Positions 8,526 through 16,960 of a DNA stretch of 50,606 nucleotides are shown here, one piece after another; the stretch's first letter is position 1, and each line of letters starts with the position of its first letter. The stretch comes from Syntrophomonadaceae bacterium (GTDB taxonomy: Bacteria; Bacillota; DSM-12270; Thermacetogeniales; Thermacetogeniaceae), in contig DULK01000079.1 of assembly GCA_012840385.1 (NCBI GenBank), forward strand, positions 1 through 50,606. Reading direction: 5' to 3'. A model generated the notes under the pieces. The model was not told where the DNA came from. It saw only the letters and a list, made by a program, of their open reading frames with translations, and did not search any database. A program made the translations under genes and the position numbers.

Positions 8526-8711
8526 GCAGGAACCCAACGGCAGTGTGGAACTCGATTCTTGCCGGAATAGTATACCGGCACCCAACGATTGAGAGTCTCA
8601 GGTGGAGACTTAAGCACAACGGCCGGTTGCGCCGGCTGTCAGCTTTGATGTTCCCCCGGGAGCGGAGGCGGTGCCGCCGCCCCGGAAAATATTCTCTATG
8701 GGCTTCCGGCA

Positions 8712-8720
8712 TGTTATAAT
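8712..8720 (+). promoter_or_regulatory. Extended -10 promoter of the FliD-like gene
   Basis: TGTTATAAT, a consensus extended -10, lies 39 bases before the start codon. No good -35 hexamer is visible. Confidence 0.5.
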
Positions 8721-8758
8721 AATTTTAACGAAATTGGTTGCCAAGGAGAGGATTCTCT

Positions 8759-10039
8759 ATGGTAAGCCCGGTGTATGGCAATTACTGGTACTCTAATTAC
8801 TTGCTGGCAACTTACCTTTTAAACTCTGCAACACCCTCTTATTCCTACCAGCCATTGGCACCCTTCGATGCAGCCCAGAAGGCTCTATGGATAAATAACT
8901 GGGGCCGGCAGCAGCCTTCTCTGCTGGCAAATACGCTGGTTACCTTAAACAATTACGCCCGCCAGCTTTGGGAAGCTTCCCAGCCTTTACAGCTTAGCAC
9001 CGGCAATAATGTATTCCTAAAGAGAACAGCTACTTCTTCTGCTCCGAATGCCGTTACTGCTCAGGCCAAACCGGGTGCCACCTTAGCCACTTACACCATA
9101 AATATCTGCCAGATTGCCACTGCCCAGCAGAATCTGGGCACAGCCCTGGCAAGCAATGCAGCTACTGGACTTGCAGCGGGGAGCTATACTTTTAACCTTC
9201 AAGTAGGCGGCAAAACTTATACCGTATCCTTTAGCGTTAAGACCGGCGATACCAACCTGACAGTGCTTACCAGCATGGCCGATGCCCTGAATGCTGCCGG
9301 CGCGCCGGTTACCGCTAAAGTAGCTACAGATACCGTAGCGGGTACTAGCCGCCTGGTTTTGACTGCCCGGAACACTGGTACCGGTAATGCCTTCACCTTA
9401 ACCGATGTAAACGGCACTGCCGTTGCCTATACAGGGGCCAATACTGTCTCGGTTGCTGCGGCCAATGCCGGCTATACCGTAAGCGGCGTACCCTACACCT
9501 CCCAGAGCAATACCGTCTACCTGGACAGCTTAAAGCTTACCCTAAATCTCTTGGCTCCGGTATCCAGCGCCACCGTTACCGTCGCCCCCGATACCCAGGC
9601 TATAAATAATGCCATCAATAATTTCGTGGCAGCTTATAATAACTTGATTACCTTTGCTGCCCAAAATCTCCAGTATATAAATCCCCGGCTCCTATCCAGC
9701 CTAAAACAAGCCTATCAAGGCGCGAATCTGGCAGCTATAGGCATTACCCGGAATCCTGACGGCACCTTGGTTATTAACCAGTCTACCCTTACCAACGCCA
9801 TCCAGAATAACTTGGGACTGATAGAGAATGCCTTTAGCGGTATCAACGGTTTGGCCACAGTGGCCGGTCTTAAGGCCCGACAAATCTTCACCGGTCCCTT
9901 AACTGCCTTTGCCAATCCCTTCCCTCAGATAAGTGCTGCTGCTTACCTACCCCCTTATAACTGGTGGGGGCTGTTAAACACCGCAAGCCTCTGGTCTGGG
10001 CTGTTGCCGCCGGGTTCTCTCTTTAATCGGGTAATTTAG
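8759..10039 (+). CDS. FliD-like flagellar cap/hook-associated protein
   Basis: 426 residues. ATG at 8759 is chosen over the upstream TTG because the ribosome site AAGGAG (8743-8748) lies between them. The region around residues 95-130 (TATSSAPNAVTAQAKPGATL, then YTINICQIATAQ) matches the FliD N-terminal domain. GSYTFNLQVGGKTYTVSFSV resembles flagellin-IN repeats, and TVTVAPDTQAINNAINNFV, then AYNNLI, matches the FliD C-terminal D1 region. The usual long C-terminal coiled coil (RF..ME..I..LN) is missing and is replaced by a Pro/Trp-rich tail, and the N-terminal 60 residues are Tyr/Trp-rich. It could cap a flagellum or another filament. Confidence 0.75.
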   Translation: MVSPVYGNYWYSNYLLATYLLNSATPSYSYQPLAPFDAAQKALWINNWGRQQPSLLANTLVTLNNYARQLWEASQPLQLSTGNNVFLKRTATSSAPNAVTAQAKPGATLATYTINICQIATAQQNLGTALASNAATGLAAGSYTFNLQVGGKTYTVSFSVKTGDTNLTVLTSMADALNAAGAPVTAKVATDTVAGTSRLVLTARNTGTGNAFTLTDVNGTAVAYTGANTVSVAAANAGYTVSGVPYTSQSNTVYLDSLKLTLNLLAPVSSATVTVAPDTQAINNAINNFVAAYNNLITFAAQNLQYINPRLLSSLKQAYQGANLAAIGITRNPDGTLVINQSTLTNAIQNNLGLIENAFSGINGLATVAGLKARQIFTGPLTAFANPFPQISAAAYLPPYNWWGLLNTASLWSGLLPPGSLFNRVI

Positions 10040-10196
10040 GTCTGCTGAAAAGTCCCCTACTGTTCATCTTCTTTACCGAATAAGGTAAAATCACATTTGC
10101 GTTGATGGACGAGAGGGGAAGTTGTAACTTAGCTTTCAAAAGGAGCATAAACAGATGTATCATGCCTTTGTCTGCAAATATGCTGCTAGCAGCTAT

Positions 10197-10222
10197 AAAA
10201 AAAGCGCCCAAAACTGGGCGCT
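10197..10222 (-). terminator. Terminator of the stalk-domain gene
   Basis: AGCGCCC (10203-10209) pairs with GGGCGCT (10216-10222); on the minus strand it is followed by seven T residues. It lies 17 bases past the stop codon. Confidence 0.9.
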
Positions 10223-10238
10223 GCTGTCATAATTTTTA

Positions 10239-11009
10239 TTAATTGACCACAACCTTCTGGCTGTTAGGGTCCCACTGCACATTATAATTAAAGGCTTCGC
10301 CGATTAACCGCAGAGGGACAAAGGTTCTTGAATTTTGAAGCTGCGCTGGTACATCCAGCAGCTTTTCCTGACCGTTGACGTTAACTGTCTTGCTGCCGAT
10401 TTTCAAGATTACTGTTACGTTATCTTTAACGATGGTAACTGTCCTGGTGGCTTCATCCCAACTTACCGTAGCTCCCATTCCTTCGGTAACGGCCCTGACC
10501 GGAACTAAAGTGCGTCCATCTTTAATTACAGGTGGAACGTCAAATGTGAGCTGTTTACCCTTGACGAATACTTTAATTCCTGTTGCGTTTGACTTCTGAC
10601 CGTCGTCGTATACTTTTTCTTTCACCGATTCTTCATTGTCTTGACCTTCTTTGCCCTTATCTCCTTTTTCATCATTTTTATCTTCGTCGTTCTTTTGGCC
10701 ATCATCTTTGTCGTGGTTTTGACCATCGCCGTATACTTTTTCTTCTACTGATTCTTTTTGGTCCTCATATTCTTCCTCATTCTCTTGATCTCCAACTTCT
10801 TCTCGATCATCAGCTTCTTTAATGCTAAACTCACCTGGTTTTAGTTTTACGATCAGCCCTTTCTCAGAAATAGAATCATTACTGCCATGATGGCCTGAAG
10901 CCGCTATTTTCAGATCCGCAGATTGTCCCTCAGCGTTGCACACTGCGGCAAATCCCAGCCCCAGCAGCATTAAGAGGCAAAAGAATAAAAGATATTTTAT
11001 TTTGGACAT
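10239..11009 (-). CDS. Secreted protein with copper-amine-oxidase N-terminal-like (stalk) domains
   Basis: 256 residues from the ATG that has AAGGAGGT seven bases upstream (an upstream in-frame ATG would overlap the ribosome site). Signal peptide at about 1-28 (KIKYLLFFCLLMLLGLGFAA). Then an extremely acidic, low-complexity linker with two near-repeats (EKVYGDGQ and EKVYDDGQ). The last 110 residues hold two stalk repeats: LVPVRAVTEGMGATVSWD and FVPLRLIGEAFNYNVQWD. Such domains are common in cell-surface proteins of Clostridia and Desulfotomacula; the fold alone does not imply copper binding. Own terminator downstream. Confidence 0.85.
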   Translation of the reverse strand: MSKIKYLLFFCLLMLLGLGFAAVCNAEGQSADLKIAASGHHGSNDSISEKGLIVKLKPGEFSIKEADDREEVGDQENEEEYEDQKESVEEKVYGDGQNHDKDDGQKNDEDKNDEKGDKGKEGQDNEESVKEKVYDDGQKSNATGIKVFVKGKQLTFDVPPVIKDGRTLVPVRAVTEGMGATVSWDEATRTVTIVKDNVTVILKIGSKTVNVNGQEKLLDVPAQLQNSRTFVPLRLIGEAFNYNVQWDPNSQKVVVN

Positions 11010-11136
11010 CGGCATTACCTCCTTATCTCTTTGGTAGATTTTTGGTAAATTTATTGTATTGAAGTTTGACAAAATTGACAATGAGCCGCAAATCCTCATT
11101 AATAATGACTATGGTCCTTTACCAAAAAAGCTCTAC

Positions 11137-11350
11137 TACTGCACCCTTTCCTACAAGAGTCTTAAGGCGATTTTGGAAAACAATCTTGATCATGCGGAAC
11201 TGCCGGAGACGCTTCTGGAAAAATCGGTTGAACATTAGCATGATGTGCTTGGTGATCCTATCCTCACCGATGCAATCCTCGACCGGTTGATTCGCAGTAC
11301 TCACAAGATCTTGTTGAAGGGGGAGTCAATGTGCAAAGTTCAGGCTAAAG
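11137..11350 (+). mobile_element. IS21-family relic (istA end fused to istB end)
   Basis: One frame reads YKSLKAILENNLDHAELPE, like the end of IstA, then EH*HDVLGDPILTDAILDRL and KILLKGESM, the conserved end of the IstB ATPase (usually VEHWHEAIGDP..LADAILDRL). A TAG replaces the expected Trp codon at 11227-11229. Nearly all of istA and istB between these points is deleted. No terminal repeats identified. Confidence 0.7.
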
Positions 11351-11443
11351 ACGATGGGGGTGGTTTGGGCAATCAAGACTTTTCATCGAGCAACTGGTTC
11401 GACGCATGGTATAATCTGTATATAAAGGAGAGGTGTCTTATAA

Positions 11444-11682
11444 ATGAGCACACATAAATATAAAGGAATTGTAACCGGTAATGTGGTCGTTTTAGAAGAC
11501 GGAAAATCAATACCGGAAGGAACAAAAGTAATTGTAATTCCTGAATGGGAAATAGAAAAAAAGCCGGATTTCGAATCCGACCCTTTTTTGACCGTAGATG
11601 AATGGGCTCCCTTGACAATAAATGAACTTCCGTGTGATTTAGCCCACCGGCATGATCATTATCTTTACGGAACAGAAAAAAG

Positions 11683-11686
<4 letters not shown>
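11444..11686 (+). CDS. Orphan VapB-type antitoxin
   Basis: 80 residues with AAGGAGAGG before ATG. The start KYKGIVTGNVVVLEDGKSIP and VIVIPEWE resemble the short beta-hairpin antitoxins (AF2212/AbrB-like) that pair with PIN toxins. Its TGA overlaps the ATG of the next frame (ATGA), the normal coupling of a vapBC pair, but the toxin is reduced to 30 codons. Confidence 0.6.
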
Positions 11687-12080
<394 letters not shown>

Positions 12081-12096
12081 ATCATGGTGAATAAAG

Positions 12097-12219
12097 ATGC
12101 TGAAATTTAAAATCGATGAAAATCTTCCAATTGAGATTGCCGATATTCTCAGGGAAGCAGGTTATGAGGCTGAAACAGTCTGGTATAATGCAATGGTATT
12201 TGGAGGTGTTTTGAAGTGA
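12097..12219 (+). pseudogene. DUF5615 PIN-like toxin, truncated
   Basis: Reads MLKFKIDENLPIEIADILRE and then AGYEAETVWY, the N-terminus of a DUF5615 (Mut7-C-like RNase) toxin, including the first acidic active-site residue (DEN). The frame leaves the family after about 33 residues and stops at 40; normal length is about 110-120. Lies 16 bases after the DUF433 gene, as expected for the pair. Confidence 0.75.
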
Positions 12220-12445
12220 ACGACCACATTTCAATTGATCCCGCAATCTTTCACGGGCAAGCTTGCATTAAAGGCACCCGGATTCCGGTTCATCAAGTTT
12301 TAGGTTGCTGGCTAACGGCGATACCATAGAAGAACTCCTTGAAGATTATCCCTCGTTGGAACGAGAAGATATTCTTGCTTGTCTGGATTACGCAGCTGTG
12401 CTTGCCGAAGAGCAAATAACTCCCGTCGAGGCGCTCGAAGCATGA
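12216..12445 (+). pseudogene. Second DUF433 antitoxin copy, frameshifted
   Basis: GTG start overlapping the previous TGA. Reads ISIDPAIFHGQACIKGTRIP, then a one-base shift near 12304, then LANGDTIEELLEDYPSLERE and DILACLDYAAVLAEEQI. A full DUF433 apart from the indel. No toxin follows; the next sequence is flippase repeat copy 3. Confidence 0.8.
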
Positions 12446-12467
12446 ATATATTTGTTTAAAGCTTTCC

Positions 12468-12660
12468 TACCCCTTAACTCCCTCCACAGCGGCCTGAAAA
12501 CGATAAGCGCCAGCAGGGACTGGGCGAGCAGGCAGGCCGCGCCGATTCCCTCAATCCCGGTTTTGCCCAGCAGCTTGTATCCCAGGGCGAGGGATGTGAC
12601 CGCCAGAAAGGCGACTGCCCGGGGATAAGGAAAACCTTCCTTTTGACCTGGTTGAAAAAA
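12468..12660 (-). repeat. Flippase 3'-end repeat, copy 3
   Basis: Minus strand reads TSLALGYKLLGKTGIEGIGA, then ACLLAQSLLALIVFRPLWRE, the best-preserved version of this fragment, ending with a stop in AACTCCCTCC-context sequence common to all copies. Upstream the frame shifts (FFNQVKRKVFLIPGQS is in another frame). Confidence 0.8.
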
Positions 12661-12667
12661 GCAGTTG

Positions 12668-12890
12668 TGGCGATGAAGGCCACCACTCCTCATCCCTGGA
12701 CAAAAAGAAAGAGAAAAGCATCAAGAAGATGATAGAAACCAGGAAGTCGGAGTTGCTTGCTGCCTGTGATGTGATGAGCTTGCTAAAATATAAATAAAAA
12801 GCCACTCCGGAGTTCGACAGCCCATAGACAAACAGAAGGCCGGAAGCCGCATGGAGCAAGGATTTCAGGATGTGCTTTTTTAGAGGCGTG
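12668..12890 (-). pseudogene. Membrane-protein fragment of unknown origin
   Basis: Minus strand encodes two hydrophobic stretches (GLLFVYGLSNSGVAFYLYF and FLVSIIFLMLFSFFL) between the flippase fragment and the transposase fragment. Possibly an internal part of a flippase or similar polysaccharide membrane protein. No start, ribosome site or complete fold. Confidence 0.3.
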
Positions 12891-12893
12891 TTA

Positions 12894-13275
12894 CTAGGCG
12901 TTTTTCTTAACTGCTGGGTTTATGGAGAAGAGACGGGGCGGTTCTTTGACGGCTAAAGCCTTGAATATCTGCTCCTGAGCAGGGGTGGTTTCGGTCCTCT
13001 GCCTTACCTGACCGGCAGCCCCGCTGAACTCTCCCAGGTGCATCCTCTGCAGGGTGGCCCTGAGGCTGCACCAGGTTTGCCCCGTCCTGTTCTCGGCAAT
13101 TCTGATTAACAACAGCGCCAGCCAGCAGAGCAGTACATGGGCGCGGATGCGGTCTTCCAGGCGGTGATAGACCGGGCGCAACTCCAAGCGGGACTTGAGG
13201 GTACGGAAGGCGTCTTCCACCAGCAGCAGCTGTTTGTAGCCCAGGGCGACATCTTCGGAGATGTCATCAAAACGA
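12894..13275 (-). mobile_element. IS1634-type transposase, 3' fragment
   Basis: Reads VALGYKQLLLVEDAFRTLKS, RLELRPVYHRLEDRIRAHVL, then CWLALLLIRIAENRTGQTW, the C-terminal third of an IS1634/IS4-group DDE transposase, including the catalytic Glu region (YHRLEDRIRAH). The 5' two thirds are absent; the break lies at about 13265-13290, exactly where the NUDIX gene of the next operon ends. Confidence 0.8.
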
Positions 13276-13677
13276 TATCTCAACAATACTATTATTGTTA
13301 TAACGCATTGCATGATCTAAGAACCAATCTAAGAAATAAGCTACATCGTTTTTATTTTCTTCAACAAAACTAATGGGCAGCCAATATAGTTGACCTTCCT
13401 GGTTTGCAACAATATTCCCTGTGAAATGGTGAGATGCAAATACATAGATTTTAGTATCTTGCACAGTTATAGCACCAACCAATTTAATGTCATTTAGTTT
13501 TAAGCTTGTTTCTTCGAAAATTTCACGAATACAAGCTTCTTCTATGCTTTCGCCGACCTCTACCTTGCCGCCTGGTGCATTCCACTTGCCCTTAAAAGGG
13601 CTTTTTCCTCTACGCTGTAAAAGTATATAATTTTCGTTTAAAATCAAACAGAGTGTGTAAATCTTATAGGCACACAT
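13267..13677 (-). CDS. NUDIX hydrolase, last gene of the QueC operon
   Basis: 136 residues; start is the ATG at 13677-13675 overlapping the QueC stop (TGATG). The Nudix box is almost canonical: GGKVEVGESIEEACIREIFE, then ETSLKL (REUxEE present, the Gly of EExGU is Ser). Family members hydrolyse nucleoside diphosphates linked to another group. The preceding YILLQRRGKSPFKGKWNAPG is MutT-like. The last residues (NNNSIVEISF) may come from the adjoining transposase fragment, so the natural C-terminus could be lost. AT-rich like its partners. Confidence 0.85.
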   Translation of the reverse strand: MCAYKIYTLCLILNENYILLQRRGKSPFKGKWNAPGGKVEVGESIEEACIREIFEETSLKLNDIKLVGAITVQDTKIYVFASHHFTGNIVANQEGQLYWLPISFVEENKNDVAYFLDWFLDHAMRYNNNSIVEISF

Positions 13678-14294
13678 CAAAAATCATCCTTAATCTCCTT
13701 TAATGCCCAATAACGATCAAGGCAACTAGGACATTGCATGCAGTGATGATCAACTGCCATTTCACAAGAAAAAGTTGCATTTAAGGGCATACCTATTTCT
13801 TTTGCGATTAATGCTACTGACTTTTTTTCTAGGTTTATAAAGGGATAATAGATATTTAATTCAGGAAATGATTTTCTCAAAGCTGTTTGTGCAGCTTCAA
13901 AAAATTCGGGGGTAGTATCTGGAAAAGGATTGATAGGTATTTTTATTGCACCGATGTAAATATCGTTGATTCCTAATTTTTGAGCAAACATTGCTGCTAT
14001 TGTAAGCAAAAAAAGATTTCGCTGAGGCATAAATGATACAAAATTAGAAGTCCATTGTTTTGTACCTTTTTCAAATAAGCAACCCACCTTAAGGGAATTA
14101 TCTAATGGAATATTTATTACAGTCAATTTGAAGTTTGCCCACGACGAAATGTATTCTGCCGCTATTTTTTCGGTTTTAGCCATTTTTTGGCCGTAATCTA
14201 TAAATAAACCTTCTATTTGTTTCCCTTCTTTTTTGAGCTTACAAGCGAGTGTACTACTATCGAGTCCACCGGATAGCAATATTAATCCTTTCAT
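13677..14294 (-). CDS. QueC-like PP-loop synthetase
   Basis: 205 residues, close to the normal QueC length. PP-loop SGGLDSS at 8-14, conserved MPQRNLF near 89-95, DTTPEFFEA near 125, and a zinc site formed by C177, C185, C188 and C191. QueC adenylates 7-carboxy-7-deazaguanine and converts it through the amide to the nitrile preQ0. No queD, queE, queF or folE is nearby, so a role in tRNA queuosine is not supported by context. QueC homologues have been recruited to antiphage systems (Qat, type IV CBASS). Stop and start codons overlap with both neighbours, so the operon is tightly coupled. Confidence 0.88.
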   Translation of the reverse strand: MKGLILLSGGLDSSTLACKLKKEGKQIEGLFIDYGQKMAKTEKIAAEYISSWANFKLTVINIPLDNSLKVGCLFEKGTKQWTSNFVSFMPQRNLFLLTIAAMFAQKLGINDIYIGAIKIPINPFPDTTPEFFEAAQTALRKSFPELNIYYPFINLEKKSVALIAKEIGMPLNATFSCEMAVDHHCMQCPSCLDRYWALKEIKDDF

Positions 14295-15532
14295 TATTTT
14301 ACCTTCCCATACTTTTCATATAAATAATCTATTAAACAACGTAATGATTCACAAGTTAACTCAGTGCTCAAGTTAACCATTAGATTGAAAGAATTAGTAC
14401 ATGTTTGAATTGCATATATTGGCTTATTGAGGGCGTAAGCGTACCCACATTCCCAAACGGTACCTGGATCTTCGTAATCAAGCAAGGCTACAATTAACGT
14501 AGCTTCTTTTATTGCATTAATATTTTTTTTAAAAGATTTAACAGCTAATCTTGGTACTATTCCATCTTCATGCCAAGGACTAAATAAACTGAAACCACAC
14601 TTTTTTAACGCATGGTATGTTTGACTTACCATATATCTTTCTCCATCAGAAAAAAAGGGTCCTGCTAGGTAGATCTTAATTTTTTGAGCTTGTTCAGGAT
14701 GTATGAATTGTTTTCTTCGTGATTTAATTTCCTCTTGTAGGTTCCACGGTGTAGAACGAAAATCGAAACTTTCAATAAAGACTGATGCGGCAGCCGCAGC
14801 TGACAATCCCGAAAGTTCTAGATCTTTGGTATTGTGGTATGTAACTAAAAATACAGCATTAAATACGTCACCGGCACCTACAGTAAATTGATAATTACTT
14901 TGAAAGGAGGGAATATCTATTCTGCTTTCTTTTTGTCTATAAATACTACTACCACCTTGCCCGAACTTAGTAACAATTATTTTAACACCCTTCTTAAAAA
15001 AGAGGTCTAATATTTCCTGAAACGATTTTTTAGTATATGAAAGAACGTCTGAAGTGCTAATAAAAAGTATATCTATTTGGGATAGATTCTCTAATCCTAG
15101 AACTAAATCAATGTCGTATTGTACATCTAAACCTTTTAAAGAATCAGAATATTGATTGATATAAGTGTCTAAGTGTAAATAAGGATAAAATAATACTACA
15201 TCAGATATCGGAAATGTATTTGGCATTTTAATTGGATAACGGTTTTTCTTAAAGTTAACGGACAATGGAAGAACTTCATCTACATGATAAAGCATATAGC
15301 GTGTGGTTGGTCCTGGAACACGTTGAAGATATTTGTCTGGTATTTCGTATTGTTCTAGAAAGTCTACAATTAGTTTTTCGTCTTCATTCCCCATATGTCC
15401 CACGATTGTTGTTTTTGCCCCAAGTTGTCTGCCAGCATAAGCTGAATAAAATGCTCCTCCAGGTCTAGGTGGTTTCTTTTCGAGATAATCTAAACAGACT
15501 TCCCCAATTACAGTGAAATCATAAGTATCCAT
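14294..15532 (-). CDS. Fusion of PfkB-type kinase and nucleoside 2-deoxyribosyltransferase
   Basis: 412 residues. Residues 1-270 are a PfkB/ribokinase-like domain: GGAFYSAYAGRQLGAKT near the start, TKFGQGGSSIY, and the anion-hole/catalytic FTVGAGDVFNAVF with its Asp. Residues about 280-412 form a nucleoside deoxyribosyltransferase-like domain: KIYLAGPFFSDGERYMVSQT, then DYEDPGTVWECGYAYALNKP, which keeps the catalytic Glu. NDT enzymes cleave or exchange the base on a deoxynucleoside, and PfkB enzymes phosphorylate sugars or nucleosides, so a combined base-exchange and phosphorylation step is plausible. Four bases separate it from the upstream small gene. Confidence 0.85.
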   Translation of the reverse strand: MDTYDFTVIGEVCLDYLEKKPPRPGGAFYSAYAGRQLGAKTTIVGHMGNEDEKLIVDFLEQYEIPDKYLQRVPGPTTRYMLYHVDEVLPLSVNFKKNRYPIKMPNTFPISDVVLFYPYLHLDTYINQYSDSLKGLDVQYDIDLVLGLENLSQIDILFISTSDVLSYTKKSFQEILDLFFKKGVKIIVTKFGQGGSSIYRQKESRIDIPSFQSNYQFTVGAGDVFNAVFLVTYHNTKDLELSGLSAAAAASVFIESFDFRSTPWNLQEEIKSRRKQFIHPEQAQKIKIYLAGPFFSDGERYMVSQTYHALKKCGFSLFSPWHEDGIVPRLAVKSFKKNINAIKEATLIVALLDYEDPGTVWECGYAYALNKPIYAIQTCTNSFNLMVNLSTELTCESLRCLIDYLYEKYGKVK

Positions 15533-15536
15533 AATA

Positions 15537-15851
15537 CTAACACCTGTATACTCTTATTTTCGCTGATTCTTTATCAAGGAGAACTGCATTATAGGAATAT
15601 TCACGTTCTTTGATGCATTTATAAAGATTACGATTAAATAATCTGCCAATAGGTTTGTCTTCAAATTTAATAATTATAGTTTGATCATCAGGGTCTATCT
15701 CTAAAGTAAAAATAGATCCTTCAGTAACTTCCTTCTCCCATATATCTATATTACCGGAGTGGAGTATATCGTTAATTTCTGTAATTATTTCTTTGGGACA
15801 AGGAGAGCCTCCATCAGGAGGAGGAATTGGAGTATTACCATCGCCACACAT
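15537..15851 (-). CDS. Small protein with exposed-Cys N-terminus, first gene of the QueC operon
   Basis: 104 residues if started at the ATG at 15851, which has GGAGGTG six bases upstream; the upstream in-frame ATG overlaps that ribosome site and is unlikely. The resulting N-terminus is MCGDGNTPIPPPDGG. Methionine aminopeptidase normally removes Met before Cys, which would leave a free Cys-Gly-Asp-Gly end followed by a flexible Pro/Gly linker. The rest looks like a small alpha/beta fold (FTLEIDPDDQTIIIKFEDKP). No family recognised. Its position before PfkB-NDT and QueC genes suggests a regulator, adaptor or substrate of those enzymes. Confidence 0.7.
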   Translation of the reverse strand: MCGDGNTPIPPPDGGSPCPKEIITEINDILHSGNIDIWEKEVTEGSIFTLEIDPDDQTIIIKFEDKPIGRLFNRNLYKCIKEREYSYNAVLLDKESAKIRVYRC

Positions 15852-16240
15852 AACTTTCACCTCCATGAAATAGGTATAATATGAGTAAAAAATAAACCGT
15901 AAGGCTTTGTTAATTATAGAAATAGAATATAAACATAGTCACTTTACCATAGTTGCTACGACAGGGAAACAAAGGAAGGAGTTCAGCTAGAGAAGGAGAT
16001 ATTGTGTGGTTTAGAGGTCAGCGTTACAAGCTATCTAACAATAGGTATGCTATATCTAAAGGTGGAGTTGCTGTTTAGGTAAGGGTAGCAATAAAATATA
16101 TCTATAAGTTATACTTTATTAGTTAATACGACATAAATTCTCGTAATCCTGCAATAATAAGACTTTTTTATTAATATAATGACTAATCGACGATTGTCAT
16201 TCATTTGATGCATTATGGTGCTCAGAAAGTGATCCATTCC
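15852..16240. other. AT-rich intergenic region upstream of the QueC operon
   Basis: About 390 bases, probably holding the operon promoter on the minus strand (a TATTAT -10-like hexamer lies about 25 bases before the first gene, without a good -35). On the plus strand a 24-codon frame (16004-16078, GTG after AAGGAG) encodes a basic peptide I do not recognise. No repeats seen. Confidence 0.4.
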
Positions 16241-16264
16241 CTAACACATTGCTTTATACAACAA

Positions 16265-16654
16265 AATCGTTTCACGTCTACCTGAGCTGCATTTCCGGCG
16301 TTGAATTGCCGCAGCCGCGCTGTCAGCAAGGGTGAAGGCCGAGTTGATCAGGGATGACGCCCGCCCTTTGACTTCCGGCCCAAACCGCACCAGGCCGATG
16401 TCGAGGCCCATTGTGGCGATGGAGGCCACCAGGCCTGAGGCGGCGTTGAGGGCGGAGCCGATACCCACCTCGGAATGGGAGAAGCAGCGGGCCATGACGT
16501 TCCAGAAGACGAAGCCGAGGATGGAGGTGGCGGCGGTGTTGAGTATCAGGTAGAAAGCGTTGCTGTAGAGGGAGGAGCGCCTGGCTTTGAGGCACAGCTG
16601 CAGCAGCGGCAGCCGTATGGTGCGCGATTTCAGTTCGTGGATGTTGATGCCCAA
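16265..16654 (-). pseudogene. Oligosaccharide flippase, N-terminal fragment
   Basis: TTG start after GGAGAAAGG. Reads SLYSNAFYLILNTAATSILG, FVFWNVMARCFSHSEVGIGS and ATMGLDIGLVRFGPE, the first two to three membrane segments of a Wzx/MATE-type polysaccharide flippase (family length about 420-480). It breaks off near codon 125. The 3' end of the same kind of gene is found five times elsewhere in the window on the same strand. Confidence 0.75.
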
Positions 16655-16872
16655 CCTTTCTCCATCCTTCCGCAGTAGTCTGTGCCGGTGTGCGCGGCTG
16701 CTTTCGTTTTAGTTCCGCCCGGATATTATTCCACTTTTTTGCCTGCTTTACCTTTCTTTTCCACATAAAAACGGCAGGGCGCTAGGGATTAAAATGACAG
16801 TGTCTCCCATAAAAGTAGAAGTGAAAAGCCTTTATCCTTCGTGGTAAAATATAGGTAAACTGAATTTTAAAC

Positions 16873-16899
16873 TGGCGTTGTAAAGTTTTTATAACGCCA
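16873..16899. repeat. Near-perfect hairpin
   Basis: Two 12-base arms (TGGCGTTGTAAA and TTTATAACGCCA) with one mismatch and a 3-base loop. No T-tract follows on either strand. It lies 62 bases before the next gene; it may be an operator or small mobile-element remnant. The surrounding 16655-16960 shows no gene. Confidence 0.5.
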
Positions 16900-16960
16900 C
16901 AGTAAGAAAATCGTTATTGAGTTTATTCCTGCGTAATAACAAAATGGAAGAAGGTCTTAT

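Noticed and set aside
13677-14294. QueC as a housekeeping queuosine gene
   Set aside because: No other queuosine or folate-type genes nearby, and it is translationally coupled to PfkB-NDT and NUDIX genes in an AT-rich island.
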